DNA of 59,990 bases from Pseudomonadota bacterium (GCA_022360315.1 JAKSDA010000543.1:1-59990); one strand, 5' to 3'; numbered from the stretch's first letter, positions 1 through 9,413 are shown. Notes: a model not told the origin generated them from the letters alone. Translations and numbers: made by a program.

Positions 1-36
1 AGGTTACTTGCATAGTATCTGAAACGGATATTGTAC

Positions 37-201
37 TAAAAGCCGGTCCAAAAACTCTCCGCGTCGCCAGAGCGGCGATCCATCACCGCCAGCGGGCTTG
101 CTCGTCGGTCAAATACACCGAGTATTCTCCGCTCCTCGCGCACCCACTGGCGGCGCGCCTCGTCGCTCTGGCTCGGTCCGAGGTTTTTGGACCGGCTCTA
201 A
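37..201. repeat. Dispersed inverted-end repeat, full-length copy 1 (MITE-like)
   Basis: About 165 bp bounded by imperfect inverted ends (left taaaagccggtccaaaaact, right end the reverse complement of ttagagccggtccaaaaacc). The reverse complement of its interior matches 59850-59990 with about 4 differences in roughly 120 bases. GTAC flanks both ends (33-36 and 202-205) and could be a target duplication, but the tetramer is itself palindromic. No transposase is present, so a non-autonomous element is an inference. Confidence 0.75.
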
Positions 202-284
202 GTACCGTTGAAACCGTTGAGGACGCTGGCGAAAACCGGCCCATGCTGTCGACGCAGCGGCGATTCCGCTATGCTCGGTCTATC

Positions 285-1763
285 ATGAAGAAAGCCTACC
301 TCTGCATCGCGGCGAGCGCGCTCCTATCGTGTAGCAACGCCACCAACGACCGCACCATGAAGGAAGGGCCCAGGCCAGCGTCCAAGAAGGGCCCCAGCGT
401 GAGCCTCGAACAGTCGGTCGATCAGGTAACCAGCAATGCACCCGGCCAGTCCTACCGCAAGGCATCCGGCAAGGCGGTGAGTCTCAGCGCAACCGCCTTT
501 CCCGGCGCTCAGGGCTTTGGCGCCAAGGCCACGGGTGGCCGCGGTGGCCGGGTTATCAAGGTGACCACCCTCAGGCCGCGCGGCAAAGGCAGCCTGCAGG
601 CGGCGCTCAATGCCCGCGGCCCGCGCATCATCGTATTTGCTGTGAGCGGAGTGATCGACGGCAATTTCGTCATTCCCCACGGCGATGTCACCATCGCCGG
701 CCAGACCGCACCGGGTGCGGGTATCACCATCAAGGGGCATCTAAAGACCGAGTACCGCTACGGCATTGACAATATCGTGGTCCGGCATATCCGGGTGCGG
801 CCCAAATACGACGGTTCGGCCGGTGCGCAGTTCGACAGCATCCAGTTTTCGCGCAGCGCGGTTATCATGATCGATCATGTATCGGTCGGCTTTGGCGTCG
901 ACGAAACCGTCGATCTTTACGAGGCCTGGGATGTCACCGTGCAGTGGTCGACCATCGAGAGCTCGGGTACCAAGGGACACCCCAGGGGCCAGCACAACTA
1001 CGGTCTGATCAACGGACCCAACGGCGCTCGCATTTCGGTACATCACAACTTGTTTGCGCACCACAAGAATCGCTGCCCGGCCATCGCCAACGGCCCGGCC
1101 GAAGTATACAACAACGTCGCCTACAACGTGCGTCATGCCTTTGTGCACCACAATCCGGCATCCGGACCATTTAATATCATCGGCAATTACTACAAAGCCG
1201 GAGGCGATGACACCTTGATACCCTTCTGGTTCGATGACGAGGCCAAGTTTGCAGCCAAGGATCTGGCCTATTACTTACACGACAATTTTGTTGATGACCC
1301 AAAAAGTGCTTGCAATGGACCGGTTAAAAATCCCTGGCAAGAGTGCAAACAGAACCTGTTTGCCCCCGAATCCCGGCGGGCCAGGGCCAGGCACAATTTC
1401 GGCAAGTATCCGGGTTGGTACTGGTTACCGGTCACGGTCGAGTCGGCCAGGAGCGCCTACCAATCGGTGCTGGCGCGGGCGGGCGCATTTCCCCGCGACG
1501 TGGTCACCCTCCGCTCGGTCGCCGAGACCCGCAAGCGCAAGGGCCGCTGGGGCGCGCGCATGCCCAAGAACCTGATGCGCGGCCTGAAATCGGCGGCTCC
1601 GCCGGTTGACTCCGACAACGATGGCATGGCCGATGCGTGGGAAAAAGCCAACGGCCTCGATCCCAGGGATGGCAGGGACCACAACACGATCATGCCCACC
1701 GGCTACACCGCCATCGAGCAATACATCAACCTGCTGGCCGAGCTGCTGCTAGCCGCGCCGTAA
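285..1763 (+). CDS. Pectate-lyase-like (PL1 type) secreted lipoprotein
   Basis: Predicted parallel beta-helix polysaccharide lyase or related carbohydrate-active lipoprotein outside the cytoplasm. The ATG at 285 is chosen over 243 because it gives a lipoprotein signal ending in the lipobox LLSC at about residue 15. The mature part begins with FPGAQGFGAKATGGRGG, typical of pectate lyases of Planctomycetes, Bacteroidetes and myxobacteria, followed by GSLQAAL, GVIDG, TIAGQTAPG and the helix segments VRHIRVRP, DHVSVGFGVDE and HHNLFAHHKNRCP. The C-terminus carries DSDNDGMADAWE...GLDP, the short Asp-rich tail common in this family, then GYTAIEQYINLL. At 492 residues it has normal length. Substrate is unproven; catalytic residues were not assigned. 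It is monocistronic: repeat copy 1 lies upstream and a 423-base gap downstream. Confidence 0.85.
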   Translation: MKKAYLCIAASALLSCSNATNDRTMKEGPRPASKKGPSVSLEQSVDQVTSNAPGQSYRKASGKAVSLSATAFPGAQGFGAKATGGRGGRVIKVTTLRPRGKGSLQAALNARGPRIIVFAVSGVIDGNFVIPHGDVTIAGQTAPGAGITIKGHLKTEYRYGIDNIVVRHIRVRPKYDGSAGAQFDSIQFSRSAVIMIDHVSVGFGVDETVDLYEAWDVTVQWSTIESSGTKGHPRGQHNYGLINGPNGARISVHHNLFAHHKNRCPAIANGPAEVYNNVAYNVRHAFVHHNPASGPFNIIGNYYKAGGDDTLIPFWFDDEAKFAAKDLAYYLHDNFVDDPKSACNGPVKNPWQECKQNLFAPESRRARARHNFGKYPGWYWLPVTVESARSAYQSVLARAGAFPRDVVTLRSVAETRKRKGRWGARMPKNLMRGLKSAAPPVDSDNDGMADAWEKANGLDPRDGRDHNTIMPTGYTAIEQYINLLAELLLAAP

Positions 1764-2186
1764 AGGCCACGAGGCCGCCTCACGCGCCGACCCGCGACAG
1801 TGTCCACGATACAGGGCACGAAGAGCCCTGCACTGACTGCAATCGTGCACATTCACTCCTCGTGACATTGCCCATATGGCCATTTTACAGGAGTCGTTGT
1901 CAAGACCCACAACCAGCGTCAAAGGACCTGGAGGCGGCCGTCACCATGCAAAAGTCAGCCGCGGTACCTCCCGCGTATCTCGGCCCAATAGCCATTACTT
2001 CTCAGGAATCAGGATCGAGGCCTGTCCCCAGTCGAATGGACGCGGACCATGGTCCGAAATCTTGGACAGGAGCAGACCAATTATTCCAGTATTCTGGACA
2101 ATCCGAAGCCTTGGCCGCTATTAAATCAACGCGGTACGGCGGCCGTGACAGTGGCATGCCGGTTGCTTGGGACGAAATCCTAATCT
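1764..2186. other. Intergenic gap, nothing recognised
   Basis: 423 bases between the pectate-lyase gene and the first CHAT gene. Open frames here lack family signatures, and no clear terminator, repeat or operator was seen. It should contain the promoter of the CHAT gene, but I cannot place it. Confidence 0.4.
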
Positions 2187-3218
2187 ATGCGTGACGTCAA
2201 TATTCTCTTCTTGGCAGCCAATCCGACTGAGACACCAGGGCTTGCGTTGGATCGCGAACTTCGCGAGATAAAGCAGGAACTCCGAACCTGCAGATTTCGC
2301 GATCACATCGAATTCGTGTCGGAATGGGCAGTGAGCCCAAAGGATCTCCAATACGCTCTTCTGTCTCATACACCGGACATTGTCCACTTTTGCGGACATG
2401 GCAGCGAAGAAGGAATTGTACTGCTCGGTGATGATGCCGCCAGTCATGTGGTGCCCCCGCAAGGCCTTTCGGCGCTTTTTGCGGCACTGCACTGCCGGCC
2501 ACGCTTGATTGTCCTGAATGCGTGTTTCTCGTTGCCACAGGCGGAAGCGCTGATAGAACACGTAGATTGTGCAATGGGCATGTCAGCCGCAATCGAGGAC
2601 CACACGGCCAGGGTGTTTGCGGGCGCTTTCTATCGGGCAATTGGCTTTGGCCACTCAATCGACACCGCGCTGCGCCTGGCCAATGCGGCGATCAAAATCG
2701 CTGGCATGCAAGGCCAAGGTGCGTCAATGTTGTTGGGCGAGGGTATCTCTGCCGAGCAAGTAGTTCTGCTCGAGAGCGGCCCCGAAGGCACGGGCGAGCC
2801 CGATCTCGAACTCGTCTCTGCGCGGCCCAATGGTGGGCAAATCGACCTTCTCATCCGCAATCGAAGCAACGACAGCGCGATCATCTACGAAATAACGGCG
2901 ACCGTGCTCCAAAACGACGACCGTTCGATTCTCCGGACGATGGAGTCTGCTGCCACGTACACGTTGCCGATCTCGGGCTCACCGGGAACATCGCACACTA
3001 TCTCTGTCTCCCACCTCGTAGAAGGTCACGCGGGCGAGAGATTTGGCATCATGCCCAAGAGCACCGAGTCGCTCGTGAGCAGCGTTGCACTGCGCTACAA
3101 CGACGGCGAGGAGTTGATTTTTTACGTTCGCCTCAGGTACGGTAATCTCAAGGCAGTGGGCAAGACGCGGGAAGAGCTAGAGCTAGCGGCGATGGCCAAG
3201 CGCTCTTCGCCCGCCTAA
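2187..3218 (+). CDS. Stand-alone CHAT domain (caspase-like) cysteine protease
   Basis: 343 residues. The N-terminal 200 form a CHAT (caspase HetF associated with TPRs) domain. It opens with ILFLAANP; the catalytic His is about residue 71 (VHFCGHGS) and the catalytic Cys about 113 (IVLNACFS), followed by the usual segments VDCAMGMSAAIED, FAGAFYRAIGFG and ALRLANAAI. Residues 200-343 look beta-rich and match no family I recognise; they may be a recognition or effector module. No signal peptide or membrane segment is present, so it should be cytoplasmic. The CHAT-nSTAND gene follows after about 50 bases on the same strand, which suggests co-transcription and joint function, as in conflict or cell-death systems. 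Whether it cleaves the neighbour or another protein is unknown. Confidence 0.85.
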   Translation: MRDVNILFLAANPTETPGLALDRELREIKQELRTCRFRDHIEFVSEWAVSPKDLQYALLSHTPDIVHFCGHGSEEGIVLLGDDAASHVVPPQGLSALFAALHCRPRLIVLNACFSLPQAEALIEHVDCAMGMSAAIEDHTARVFAGAFYRAIGFGHSIDTALRLANAAIKIAGMQGQGASMLLGEGISAEQVVLLESGPEGTGEPDLELVSARPNGGQIDLLIRNRSNDSAIIYEITATVLQNDDRSILRTMESAATYTLPISGSPGTSHTISVSHLVEGHAGERFGIMPKSTESLVSSVALRYNDGEELIFYVRLRYGNLKAVGKTREELELAAMAKRSSPA

Positions 3219-3268
3219 GGCCGCCTGGAGTGGTTTCGTCGGGGTGTTTCGCCGAGGAGAAGGTGAAA

Positions 3269-5200
3269 GTGGCAACAAATCGCATGCTGTTGGAGTTCGC
3301 CCGGGCCGAGCAGGCCGATGATCCCTATGCGTTCAGTTTCCGGAGCCAACAGTATCTGGTCCGTACCGAACGTGGTGGGTTCCGCCGCGAGGAATGGGCG
3401 TGGGATGCGGAGATGCTCAGCGACCTGGAGGCCGTCGGCGAGCCCGACTGCGATCCGGTCATCGTGCAGCGCATGGGTGATCGGTTGTACACATTCTTGG
3501 CGCAGGCTGGCTTTGAGCGCCATGAGGGCTGGATTCTGCAGGCAGCCGAGCGGGCCGAGCGTATCTACATAACTATCCGTTCTGCGGCCGCCGAACTCTA
3601 CGCACTGCCGTGGGAGCTTCTCACACTGCGTGCATCCGGTCAGCACCTGGATGAGCTGTCTGGACTGCTGATTCGCTATGCCTGGCCAGAGACTCAGACA
3701 ACGCCGGTGCCAAGTGCACCCACCGATGAGGGAAGGATTCTCGTAGCCTTCTCCGAGGCGGGCGGCCCCCTTCCAGCCAGCGAGCATCAGGCGATCATAC
3801 AGAAGATCTGCAAACGCGCTTCCTATTCTTTTGACGTGAAACGCGATGTTCTGAGCGATGTGTCGCTCGCGCGGCTAGACGACGCCCTTTCATCTGGGCG
3901 GCGCGAAGGTAAGCCTATTTCTGCGCTTCACATCCTGGCTCATGGCTGTGCACACGGTGAAGCATTTGGACTGAGCTGGAATAGTGAGCCCAGCGATGTT
4001 GGCGGAAAAGGTAGCGTTGTCGTGGACCCTGGCCGCTTGAGGCAGATTCTTGCGCCGTATGCCGATCAGCTTCGCCTGGTTGTACTCTGTGCGTGTGACA
4101 GCGGAAACTCTGGAGCCCTCGGCAACCACCTGGGCAGCTTTGCGCAGACCCTCCACCGGGCCGGAATTCAGTCGGTTGTGGCTTCGAGGGCTCCTCTGTC
4201 GGTGCGCGGCTCGATTCGCTTAACCGAAACGTTGTACGATCGGCTCGTGGGCGAGCCGGCATCGCTCGAGAGCGCAATCACGAGTGCACGCAAGGCGCTG
4301 GCACACGACGCGGACAGCCTCGATTGGGCAAATCTACAGTTGTACGCCCGGCCCGAGGACGGCGACGATACCAGGCCGCTGATAATTCGACCTTACCGCG
4401 GACTGTTGCCGTTTCGCGCCGAGCATGCCCGATTCTTCTTCGGGCGCGAAGCCGAGGTCGGCGAGATACTGTCCAATCTGCAAACGCTTGTCGAGGCCGA
4501 CAAGCCGCGCTTTCTCGTCGTGGCAGGGGCGTCCGGCACTGGTAAGTCATCAGTCGTAATGGGCGGGGCGCTGGCCGCACTGATGGAAAACTCCGCGGAG
4601 TCTACGGATGATGGCGTCGAGGTCGAAAGCGCTCTGCGGACAATCGAGCTCTGGCAACAGCGCAATGGCTCGCACAACCTTCGGCGAGCCATTGATGAGC
4701 TGCGCCGCGGTGTTGTTGAACGTCGTGCGCTCTCGAACTCGGCATGGGAAATTGCAGTCATGCGGGTCGGAAACCAGCCAATGCAAACGCTCGAGGCGAC
4801 AATGGCTGCGCGCCGCGACCCCTCTTGCGACTTTCTCCTGGTCGTCGATCAATTCGAGGAGCTCTTTACAGCGATCGACAGCCCAGACCTGCGCCAGCGC
4901 TTCGCACAGAAGCTGTGGATGCTGTCTCATGGCCCCAGCAGAGTTCATTGCATCATCACTATCCGCGTCGACTTCCTGGGTAAGTGCGGCGATATTGTGC
5001 TCGATGGCAGCGATCTGCGGCTCGATCAAGTCGCCTATGACGAACGCCACCGCGTGTTTGTGGCCCATACGCGCTCCGAGCAGCAGCGCGCGGCCATCGA
5101 GGGACCTGCGCGTCTTGTCGGGCTCCAATTCGAGCCTGGGCTGACCGCCACGATACTTGACGAAGTGGGTGCGGAACCCGGTGCCTTACCGCTGCTATAA
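3269..5200 (+). CDS. CHAT-nSTAND NTPase, N-terminal part ending at a premature TAA
   Basis: The GTG at 3269 is preferred because GAGGAGAAGG precedes it; an in-frame GTG at 3230 would add 13 residues. In 3230 numbering, a CHAT domain has catalytic His239 (HILAHG) and Cys289 (LVVLCACDSG). A linker containing YRGLLPFRAEHARFFFGRE leads into a STAND-type NTPase with Walker A GASGTGKSS (about 433-441) and Walker B-like FLLVVDQFEELF, then IITIRVDF. The frame stops after EPGALPLL, where this family normally continues LLQ(Y/F)TL. The same frame resumes immediately with YTLDLLWQ, so the protein looks cut by one codon. If not read through, the product keeps the protease and most of the NTPase but loses its membrane and coiled-coil tail. 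Related architectures act as signal-sensing proteases in bacterial conflict or cell death. Confidence 0.85.
   Translation: MATNRMLLEFARAEQADDPYAFSFRSQQYLVRTERGGFRREEWAWDAEMLSDLEAVGEPDCDPVIVQRMGDRLYTFLAQAGFERHEGWILQAAERAERIYITIRSAAAELYALPWELLTLRASGQHLDELSGLLIRYAWPETQTTPVPSAPTDEGRILVAFSEAGGPLPASEHQAIIQKICKRASYSFDVKRDVLSDVSLARLDDALSSGRREGKPISALHILAHGCAHGEAFGLSWNSEPSDVGGKGSVVVDPGRLRQILAPYADQLRLVVLCACDSGNSGALGNHLGSFAQTLHRAGIQSVVASRAPLSVRGSIRLTETLYDRLVGEPASLESAITSARKALAHDADSLDWANLQLYARPEDGDDTRPLIIRPYRGLLPFRAEHARFFFGREAEVGEILSNLQTLVEADKPRFLVVAGASGTGKSSVVMGGALAALMENSAESTDDGVEVESALRTIELWQQRNGSHNLRRAIDELRRGVVERRALSNSAWEIAVMRVGNQPMQTLEATMAARRDPSCDFLLVVDQFEELFTAIDSPDLRQRFAQKLWMLSHGPSRVHCIITIRVDFLGKCGDIVLDGSDLRLDQVAYDERHRVFVAHTRSEQQRAAIEGPARLVGLQFEPGLTATILDEVGAEPGALPLL
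5198..5200 (+). other. In-frame TAA where CAA/CAG (Gln) is expected
   Basis: The codons read ccg-ctg-cta-TAA-tac-acc-ctc-gat-ctc-ctg-tgg. Replacing TAA with CAA restores the conserved nSTAND segment PLLQYTLDLLW and joins the upstream and downstream frames into one protein of about 1,020 residues. One C-to-T change explains it; no frameshift is needed. Confidence 0.85.
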
Positions 5201-5242
5201 TACACCCTCGATCTCCTGTGGCAGAAGCGTCGCGGCCGACTC

Positions 5243-6334
5243 TTGACTGCAGAGGTTTATCACCAGATTGGCGGCGTGACGGGAGCACTGCAGCGCAAAG
5301 CAGACGCGTTGATCGACAGCTTTGATCCGGCACAACAACGACAGGGACGCCGCTTGCTCATTCGCCTTGTCGGTATCGAAGATGATGTGGCGCTCGACAC
5401 CCGTCGCCGCGCCGCTATCGAGCAACTACGCCCGACTGCCCCCTCCGAACTCACCGCCTTTGACCAGGTGCTGGATGCGTTTGTTGCTGCCCGGCTGCTC
5501 GTGCATGGCGAAGACAGCGGCGTACCGACAGTGGAGATCGCCCATGAGGCTCTCATACGCAAGTGGGCTCGCCTGCGGCAATGGTTGCACGAGGATCGCG
5601 ACAAGCTCGTCGAATTGAATGAGGTCGAGGGGTGGACCCAGCAGTGGCTGAACTTCGGGACGTTCCTCTACGGAAATCAGCTGGGTTATGCCGTGCGAGT
5701 ACGAGATAAATACCCCGACGACCTCGATAGCACCGCATCAGACATGATAACGGCCAGCCAGCGCAACGAGGCCATTCAGCGTCGCCGTTCGCGCCGCCGC
5801 CTCAACATTGCGCTCGCCGTATCCCTCGCTGTCGCCATGGTGATGGCCGCACTTGGTTCATGGGCGAGCCAAGAGGCCAAACGAGCGATACGGGAGCAAA
5901 GCAATGCCGAACAGCAACGCCAGGTGGCGGAACTCGAGAGGGAACGGGCGGAAGAGCAAGAAAAAAAGGCCAACCGTGCCGCAGCAAAGGCGCGAGACGC
6001 AGCCAGCAGAGCACAACGAGCAGCAGAGCGAGAACGCTGGGCCCGGGCGAACGCCGAGCTGGCCGAAAAACAGGAAAAGCTGGCCCGGCAAGCTGCCGAG
6101 AAAGCCAGGGCAGAAGCGCAGCGTCGCGCCTACCTCGAAGCCGAGGCCAGGGCCGAAGCAGTGCGTGCGCGCGACGCCGAGGCCGATGCGCGTGTGGCCG
6201 AAGTGCGCGCGCGTCGCCGGGCAGAAGCGTTGGCCGACGAAGAGAAACGACGCGCTGACGAGCTGCAACGCAAGCTGGATGGCTCCTTGCTCCCCGAACT
6301 GCCACAGCCGGCAACCGCCGAAGCAGCCAATTGA
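5243..6334 (+). CDS. CHAT-nSTAND protein, C-terminal part (NTPase tail, TM segment, coiled coil)
   Basis: In frame with the gene ending at 5200 and clearly its continuation. It starts in the nSTAND helical region (EVYHQIGGVTGALQRKAD) with VPTVEIAHEALIRKWARLRQWL, the conserved segment found at the end of nSTAND NTPase modules. A single membrane helix follows (LNIALAVSLAVAMVMAALG), then about 140 residues rich in Ala, Glu, Arg and Lys that should form a long coiled coil, ending LLPELPQP. Many relatives carry WD40 or TPR repeats at this point, so the coiled-coil tail is unusual. The TTG at 5243 is only the first in-frame start candidate; no clear ribosome site supports separate translation. The TPR/membrane gene follows 26 bases later. 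Confidence 0.75.
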   Translation: MTAEVYHQIGGVTGALQRKADALIDSFDPAQQRQGRRLLIRLVGIEDDVALDTRRRAAIEQLRPTAPSELTAFDQVLDAFVAARLLVHGEDSGVPTVEIAHEALIRKWARLRQWLHEDRDKLVELNEVEGWTQQWLNFGTFLYGNQLGYAVRVRDKYPDDLDSTASDMITASQRNEAIQRRRSRRRLNIALAVSLAVAMVMAALGSWASQEAKRAIREQSNAEQQRQVAELERERAEEQEKKANRAAAKARDAASRAQRAAERERWARANAELAEKQEKLARQAAEKARAEAQRRAYLEAEARAEAVRARDAEADARVAEVRARRRAEALADEEKRRADELQRKLDGSLLPELPQPATAEAAN

Positions 6335-6360
6335 ATCGCGAACCAGGAGAGACAGACACC

Positions 6361-7425
6361 ATGCTGCAAGAGAGATTCTACTGCCTGCCGGCGCCACTGG
6401 CAGGCATCTTCACCGTGCTTTCGGTGCCCTTCGTCGTGGTCCCGGCCAGTTCTGCCCGGGCCCAGGCTTTGCCAGAAGACAACCTGGAAACACTGAGGCA
6501 CGGCTCGCAGGATGCCATTCCAGCCTGGCAGCGAGGGGTCGGCGACAAGCAACGCGAACACGCCCGCAAGCTATTCAAGGAGGGCAATGCCAAAGCCCAC
6601 GATTTTCTCTTCGACGAGGCCGCAGAGAGGTATGCGGCCGCTCTCACCTACTGGGAACATCCCGGAATATACTACAATCTGAGCAAAGCGCTGGTGGCCC
6701 TGGGACGCCCACTGGAAGCTTATCACATCACGCAAAGAGCTCTTCAATACGGCCCGACACCTCTGGGTGCCGACCCACACGCAGCCCGACAGAACTACAA
6801 TCGGATGCTGCAACAACGGCAGCGGCTGAAAAAGCGACTCGCCGAAATCGAAATTGTACAGCACAACCCAGAGTACAAAGCGTTTGTCGACAACGAGACA
6901 ATGGCGCCCGATTCCGATACGACCCACGTTCTGCTCCCGGGCAGGCGCCGTGTCGTGATCCAGCGGCGAGGCCACAGAACGCTGGTGCACACGGTCTTTT
7001 TTGATCAGGGCGATGTACGGCGTTTCAAGCTAGTGAGCGTTCAGCCGTTCGAACCGTGGCAGCCATGGGCCGTCGCGGGGGTTGGGGCTGGACTCACCCT
7101 CGCTGGCGCCGCCATGTACTGGAGCGCTCGAGCCGGTCGCGACAGCCTTGGAGAATCGGTTAACGCGCAATGCCCGCAACCGAAAGGCTGCCCGGACTCC
7201 GAAGCTCGGTCTGTGGACGGTGCCTGGCAAAAAGTGCAATGGAAAGAGCGTCTCGGTAGCGGAGCGATGCTCATCGGGGCGAGCGCGATGCTCATCGGGG
7301 CAGGGCTGCTCTTGTGGAATCTGAAGCGGGATATTCGAATGGAGCCAGTAGACCACGACTCGGTGGTCTTGAGTCCGGTCGTATCTCGCGGAATGGTCGG
7401 TTTCGCCGGAAACTTTTCGTTCTAA
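6361..7425 (+). CDS. Secreted/membrane TPR protein with PEGA-like segment
   Basis: The ATG at 6361 is chosen because AGGAGA precedes it; the in-frame TTG at 6331 has no such site. A signal peptide ends near SSARAQA. TPR-like helices occupy residues 60-160 (ARKLFKEGNAKAHDF, AAERYAAALTYWEHPGIYYNLSKA). A short beta segment around HVLLPGRRRVVIQRRGHRT resembles a PEGA domain. Two membrane helices follow (WAVAGVGAGLTLAGAAMYW and GAMLIGASAMLIGAGLLLW); the second contains a 21-base duplication encoding GAMLIGA/SAMLIGA. This layout is common among myxobacterial envelope proteins of unknown function. It lies directly after the CHAT-nSTAND gene and before the DUF4215 gene, so it may belong to the same transcription unit. 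A precise role cannot be given. Confidence 0.7.
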   Translation: MLQERFYCLPAPLAGIFTVLSVPFVVVPASSARAQALPEDNLETLRHGSQDAIPAWQRGVGDKQREHARKLFKEGNAKAHDFLFDEAAERYAAALTYWEHPGIYYNLSKALVALGRPLEAYHITQRALQYGPTPLGADPHAARQNYNRMLQQRQRLKKRLAEIEIVQHNPEYKAFVDNETMAPDSDTTHVLLPGRRRVVIQRRGHRTLVHTVFFDQGDVRRFKLVSVQPFEPWQPWAVAGVGAGLTLAGAAMYWSARAGRDSLGESVNAQCPQPKGCPDSEARSVDGAWQKVQWKERLGSGAMLIGASAMLIGAGLLLWNLKRDIRMEPVDHDSVVLSPVVSRGMVGFAGNFSF

Positions 7426-7442
7426 TGAGACAGGTCTTGGCC

Positions 7443-9413
7443 ATGAAGAACTCGAAAAACCACTCTCTCCGACTCGGTGTTGCAATCCTCTCATTTGCTA
7501 TTGCATATACCTCGTGCCTGGATCGACCCTATTTCGAGTGTGTTGACGGTCATATTTGCCCGGATGGGTTCATATGCGCGCCCAGGGTCGCCTTTTGCGT
7601 CCCCGAGTTGGGATGTGGCAATGGCATCTTGAATCCCGGCGAAGTATGCGACGACGGAAATACCAGCGACGGCGATGGCTGTAGCCACGACTGCCTGTCC
7701 GACGAAACATGCGGCAACGGCATCGAGGATGTGTACGAGGAATGCGACGACAATAATCGTCTTGCTCACGATGGTTGTAGCCCCCGGTGCTACCTGGAGC
7801 GATGTGGAAATGGCGCCATGGATCCGTTCGAAATCTGCGACGACGGCAATACTGTCAATGGCGATGGCTGTAGCGCCGATTGCAAATCACTGGAGATCTG
7901 CGGCAATAACTACCGAGACGTGCGTGAGCAATGCGACGATGGAAACAGGATAGACGGTGATGACTGCGATGCCAATTGCTTACACGAAGGCTGCGGCAAC
8001 AGTATCCTGGGGTTATGGGAAGTTTGCGACGACGGAAACAACGTCAGCGGGGATGGCTGCAGCGCTGATTGTTTGTCACTGGAGTTTTGCGGCAATGCCT
8101 ATCGCGACATACACGAGAGCTGCGACGATGGAAACACAGTATCCGGCGATGGATGCCGATCGCACTGTGAGCTGGAACTCTGTGGCGACGGAACAGTGGA
8201 TGTCTCGGAGGTTTGCGATGATAGCAATAATCTCAGTGGCGACGGATGTAGCAGGGATTGTCTCTCGGATGAGAGTTGTGGCAATGGATACAAGGACATT
8301 TTGGAGGCATGCGACGACGGAAACGATGAACCAGAGGACGGCTGCTTTGCGTGCAAGTTCGAGGGGTGCGGAAACGGCGTTCTTGAAATGTTAGAGATTT
8401 GTGACGACGGAAACGAGCTCGATGGAGACGGATGCAGAGCCGATTGCGCATCCAACGAGCGCTGTGGGAACGCTGTATTGGATCCGCATATGGGCGAAGG
8501 CTGCGACGACGGCAATACGGTCAGCGGGGACGGCTGCAGTGCTCAGTGCCAGTTCGAGCCCCTATGTGGAAACGGACGCGTTGAGGCCGAGTTCGGCGAG
8601 CAGTGTGATCCTGGATATACCGGGGATTGGTCGGAGTGCAATATCGATTGCACCCGCAGCGTTTGTGGCGACGGCATGGTCAACCCGGCGGCCCAGGAGC
8701 AATGCGACGATGGAGACTCCATCGACGACAATGCATGCAGCAACACCTGCGTCGCTCAGTATTGTGGCGATGGAGAGGTGCAGCAGGGATTGGGCGAAGA
8801 GTGCGACGAAAACGGCCTCGACACAGCAACGTGTGATGGAAACTGCTCGCGACCTTCCTGCGGCGACGGCCGCACCAATACCGCATTCGACCCGGACGGT
8901 ACTGGCCCGGCGAGAGGTGAAGCCTGCGACGTGGACACGAATGATGACGGAGTTGCCGATAACGTTGCAGATTGCGATAGCGATTGCACAATGCCCAGGT
9001 GCGGCGACGGGCTCTACAATCCGAATTTCCTCGATGACGGGACTTGCGATGATGGTGCCAACACAGCAAACTGTGACAGCGATTGCACGGCGCCTGAATG
9101 CGGTGACGGCCTTCACAACGCAGCAGCGGGCGAACAATGCGATGAAGGTATTGCGGACACATCGACCTGCGATGTCGATTGCACGACGCCTGAATGCGGC
9201 GACGGCCACGTCAACGAAGCGGCAGGTGAACAATGCGACGAAGGTATTGCGGACACATCGACCTGCGATGTCGATTGCACAGCGCCCGAGTGCGGCGACG
9301 GCCACGTCAATCCTGAGTTCGATCCCGACGGCGATGCTGGCCCGGCTACAGGTGAAGAGTGCGACCCGCCAGGGGTATTGTGCAGCCCGACTTGCCAGGA
9401 CATCAGTTCGTAA
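7443..9413 (+). CDS. DUF4215 (myxobacterial disulfide-repeat) surface lipoprotein
   Basis: 656 residues from the ATG at 7443, which gives a short basic start, a hydrophobic stretch and a cysteine in AYTSC; the lipobox is weak. Almost all the rest is about 18 copies of the Cys-rich unit CGNG-x5-GE-x-CDDGN-x4-DGCS-x2-C (DUF4215, Myxo_disulf), starting ELGCGNGILNPGEVCDDGN. Early units follow a strict CDDGN/GDGCS pattern; later ones diverge to CGDG/ECD forms with Asp-rich inserts. The last complete units are almost identical in DNA (see 9118-9309). Such proteins are exported, disulfide-bonded surface or matrix proteins in myxobacteria; their molecular role is not known. It starts 17 bases after the TPR gene, so co-transcription is likely. 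G+C is lower than in the neighbouring siderophore genes. Confidence 0.85.
   Translation: MKNSKNHSLRLGVAILSFAIAYTSCLDRPYFECVDGHICPDGFICAPRVAFCVPELGCGNGILNPGEVCDDGNTSDGDGCSHDCLSDETCGNGIEDVYEECDDNNRLAHDGCSPRCYLERCGNGAMDPFEICDDGNTVNGDGCSADCKSLEICGNNYRDVREQCDDGNRIDGDDCDANCLHEGCGNSILGLWEVCDDGNNVSGDGCSADCLSLEFCGNAYRDIHESCDDGNTVSGDGCRSHCELELCGDGTVDVSEVCDDSNNLSGDGCSRDCLSDESCGNGYKDILEACDDGNDEPEDGCFACKFEGCGNGVLEMLEICDDGNELDGDGCRADCASNERCGNAVLDPHMGEGCDDGNTVSGDGCSAQCQFEPLCGNGRVEAEFGEQCDPGYTGDWSECNIDCTRSVCGDGMVNPAAQEQCDDGDSIDDNACSNTCVAQYCGDGEVQQGLGEECDENGLDTATCDGNCSRPSCGDGRTNTAFDPDGTGPARGEACDVDTNDDGVADNVADCDSDCTMPRCGDGLYNPNFLDDGTCDDGANTANCDSDCTAPECGDGLHNAAAGEQCDEGIADTSTCDVDCTTPECGDGHVNEAAGEQCDEGIADTSTCDVDCTAPECGDGHVNPEFDPDGDAGPATGEECDPPGVLCSPTCQDISS
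9118..9309 (+). repeat. 96-bp tandem duplication in the DUF4215 gene
   Basis: The segment beginning ggtattgcggacacatcgac at 9147 recurs at 9243, a period of 96 bases (32 residues, one Cys-rich unit). Both copies encode QCDEGIADTSTCDVDCT. The near identity points to recent unit duplication. Confidence 0.8.

Noticed and set aside
33..205. GTAC direct repeats as proof of transposition
   Set aside because: GTAC is its own reverse complement and only 4 bases; copies 2 and 3 show no matching duplication.
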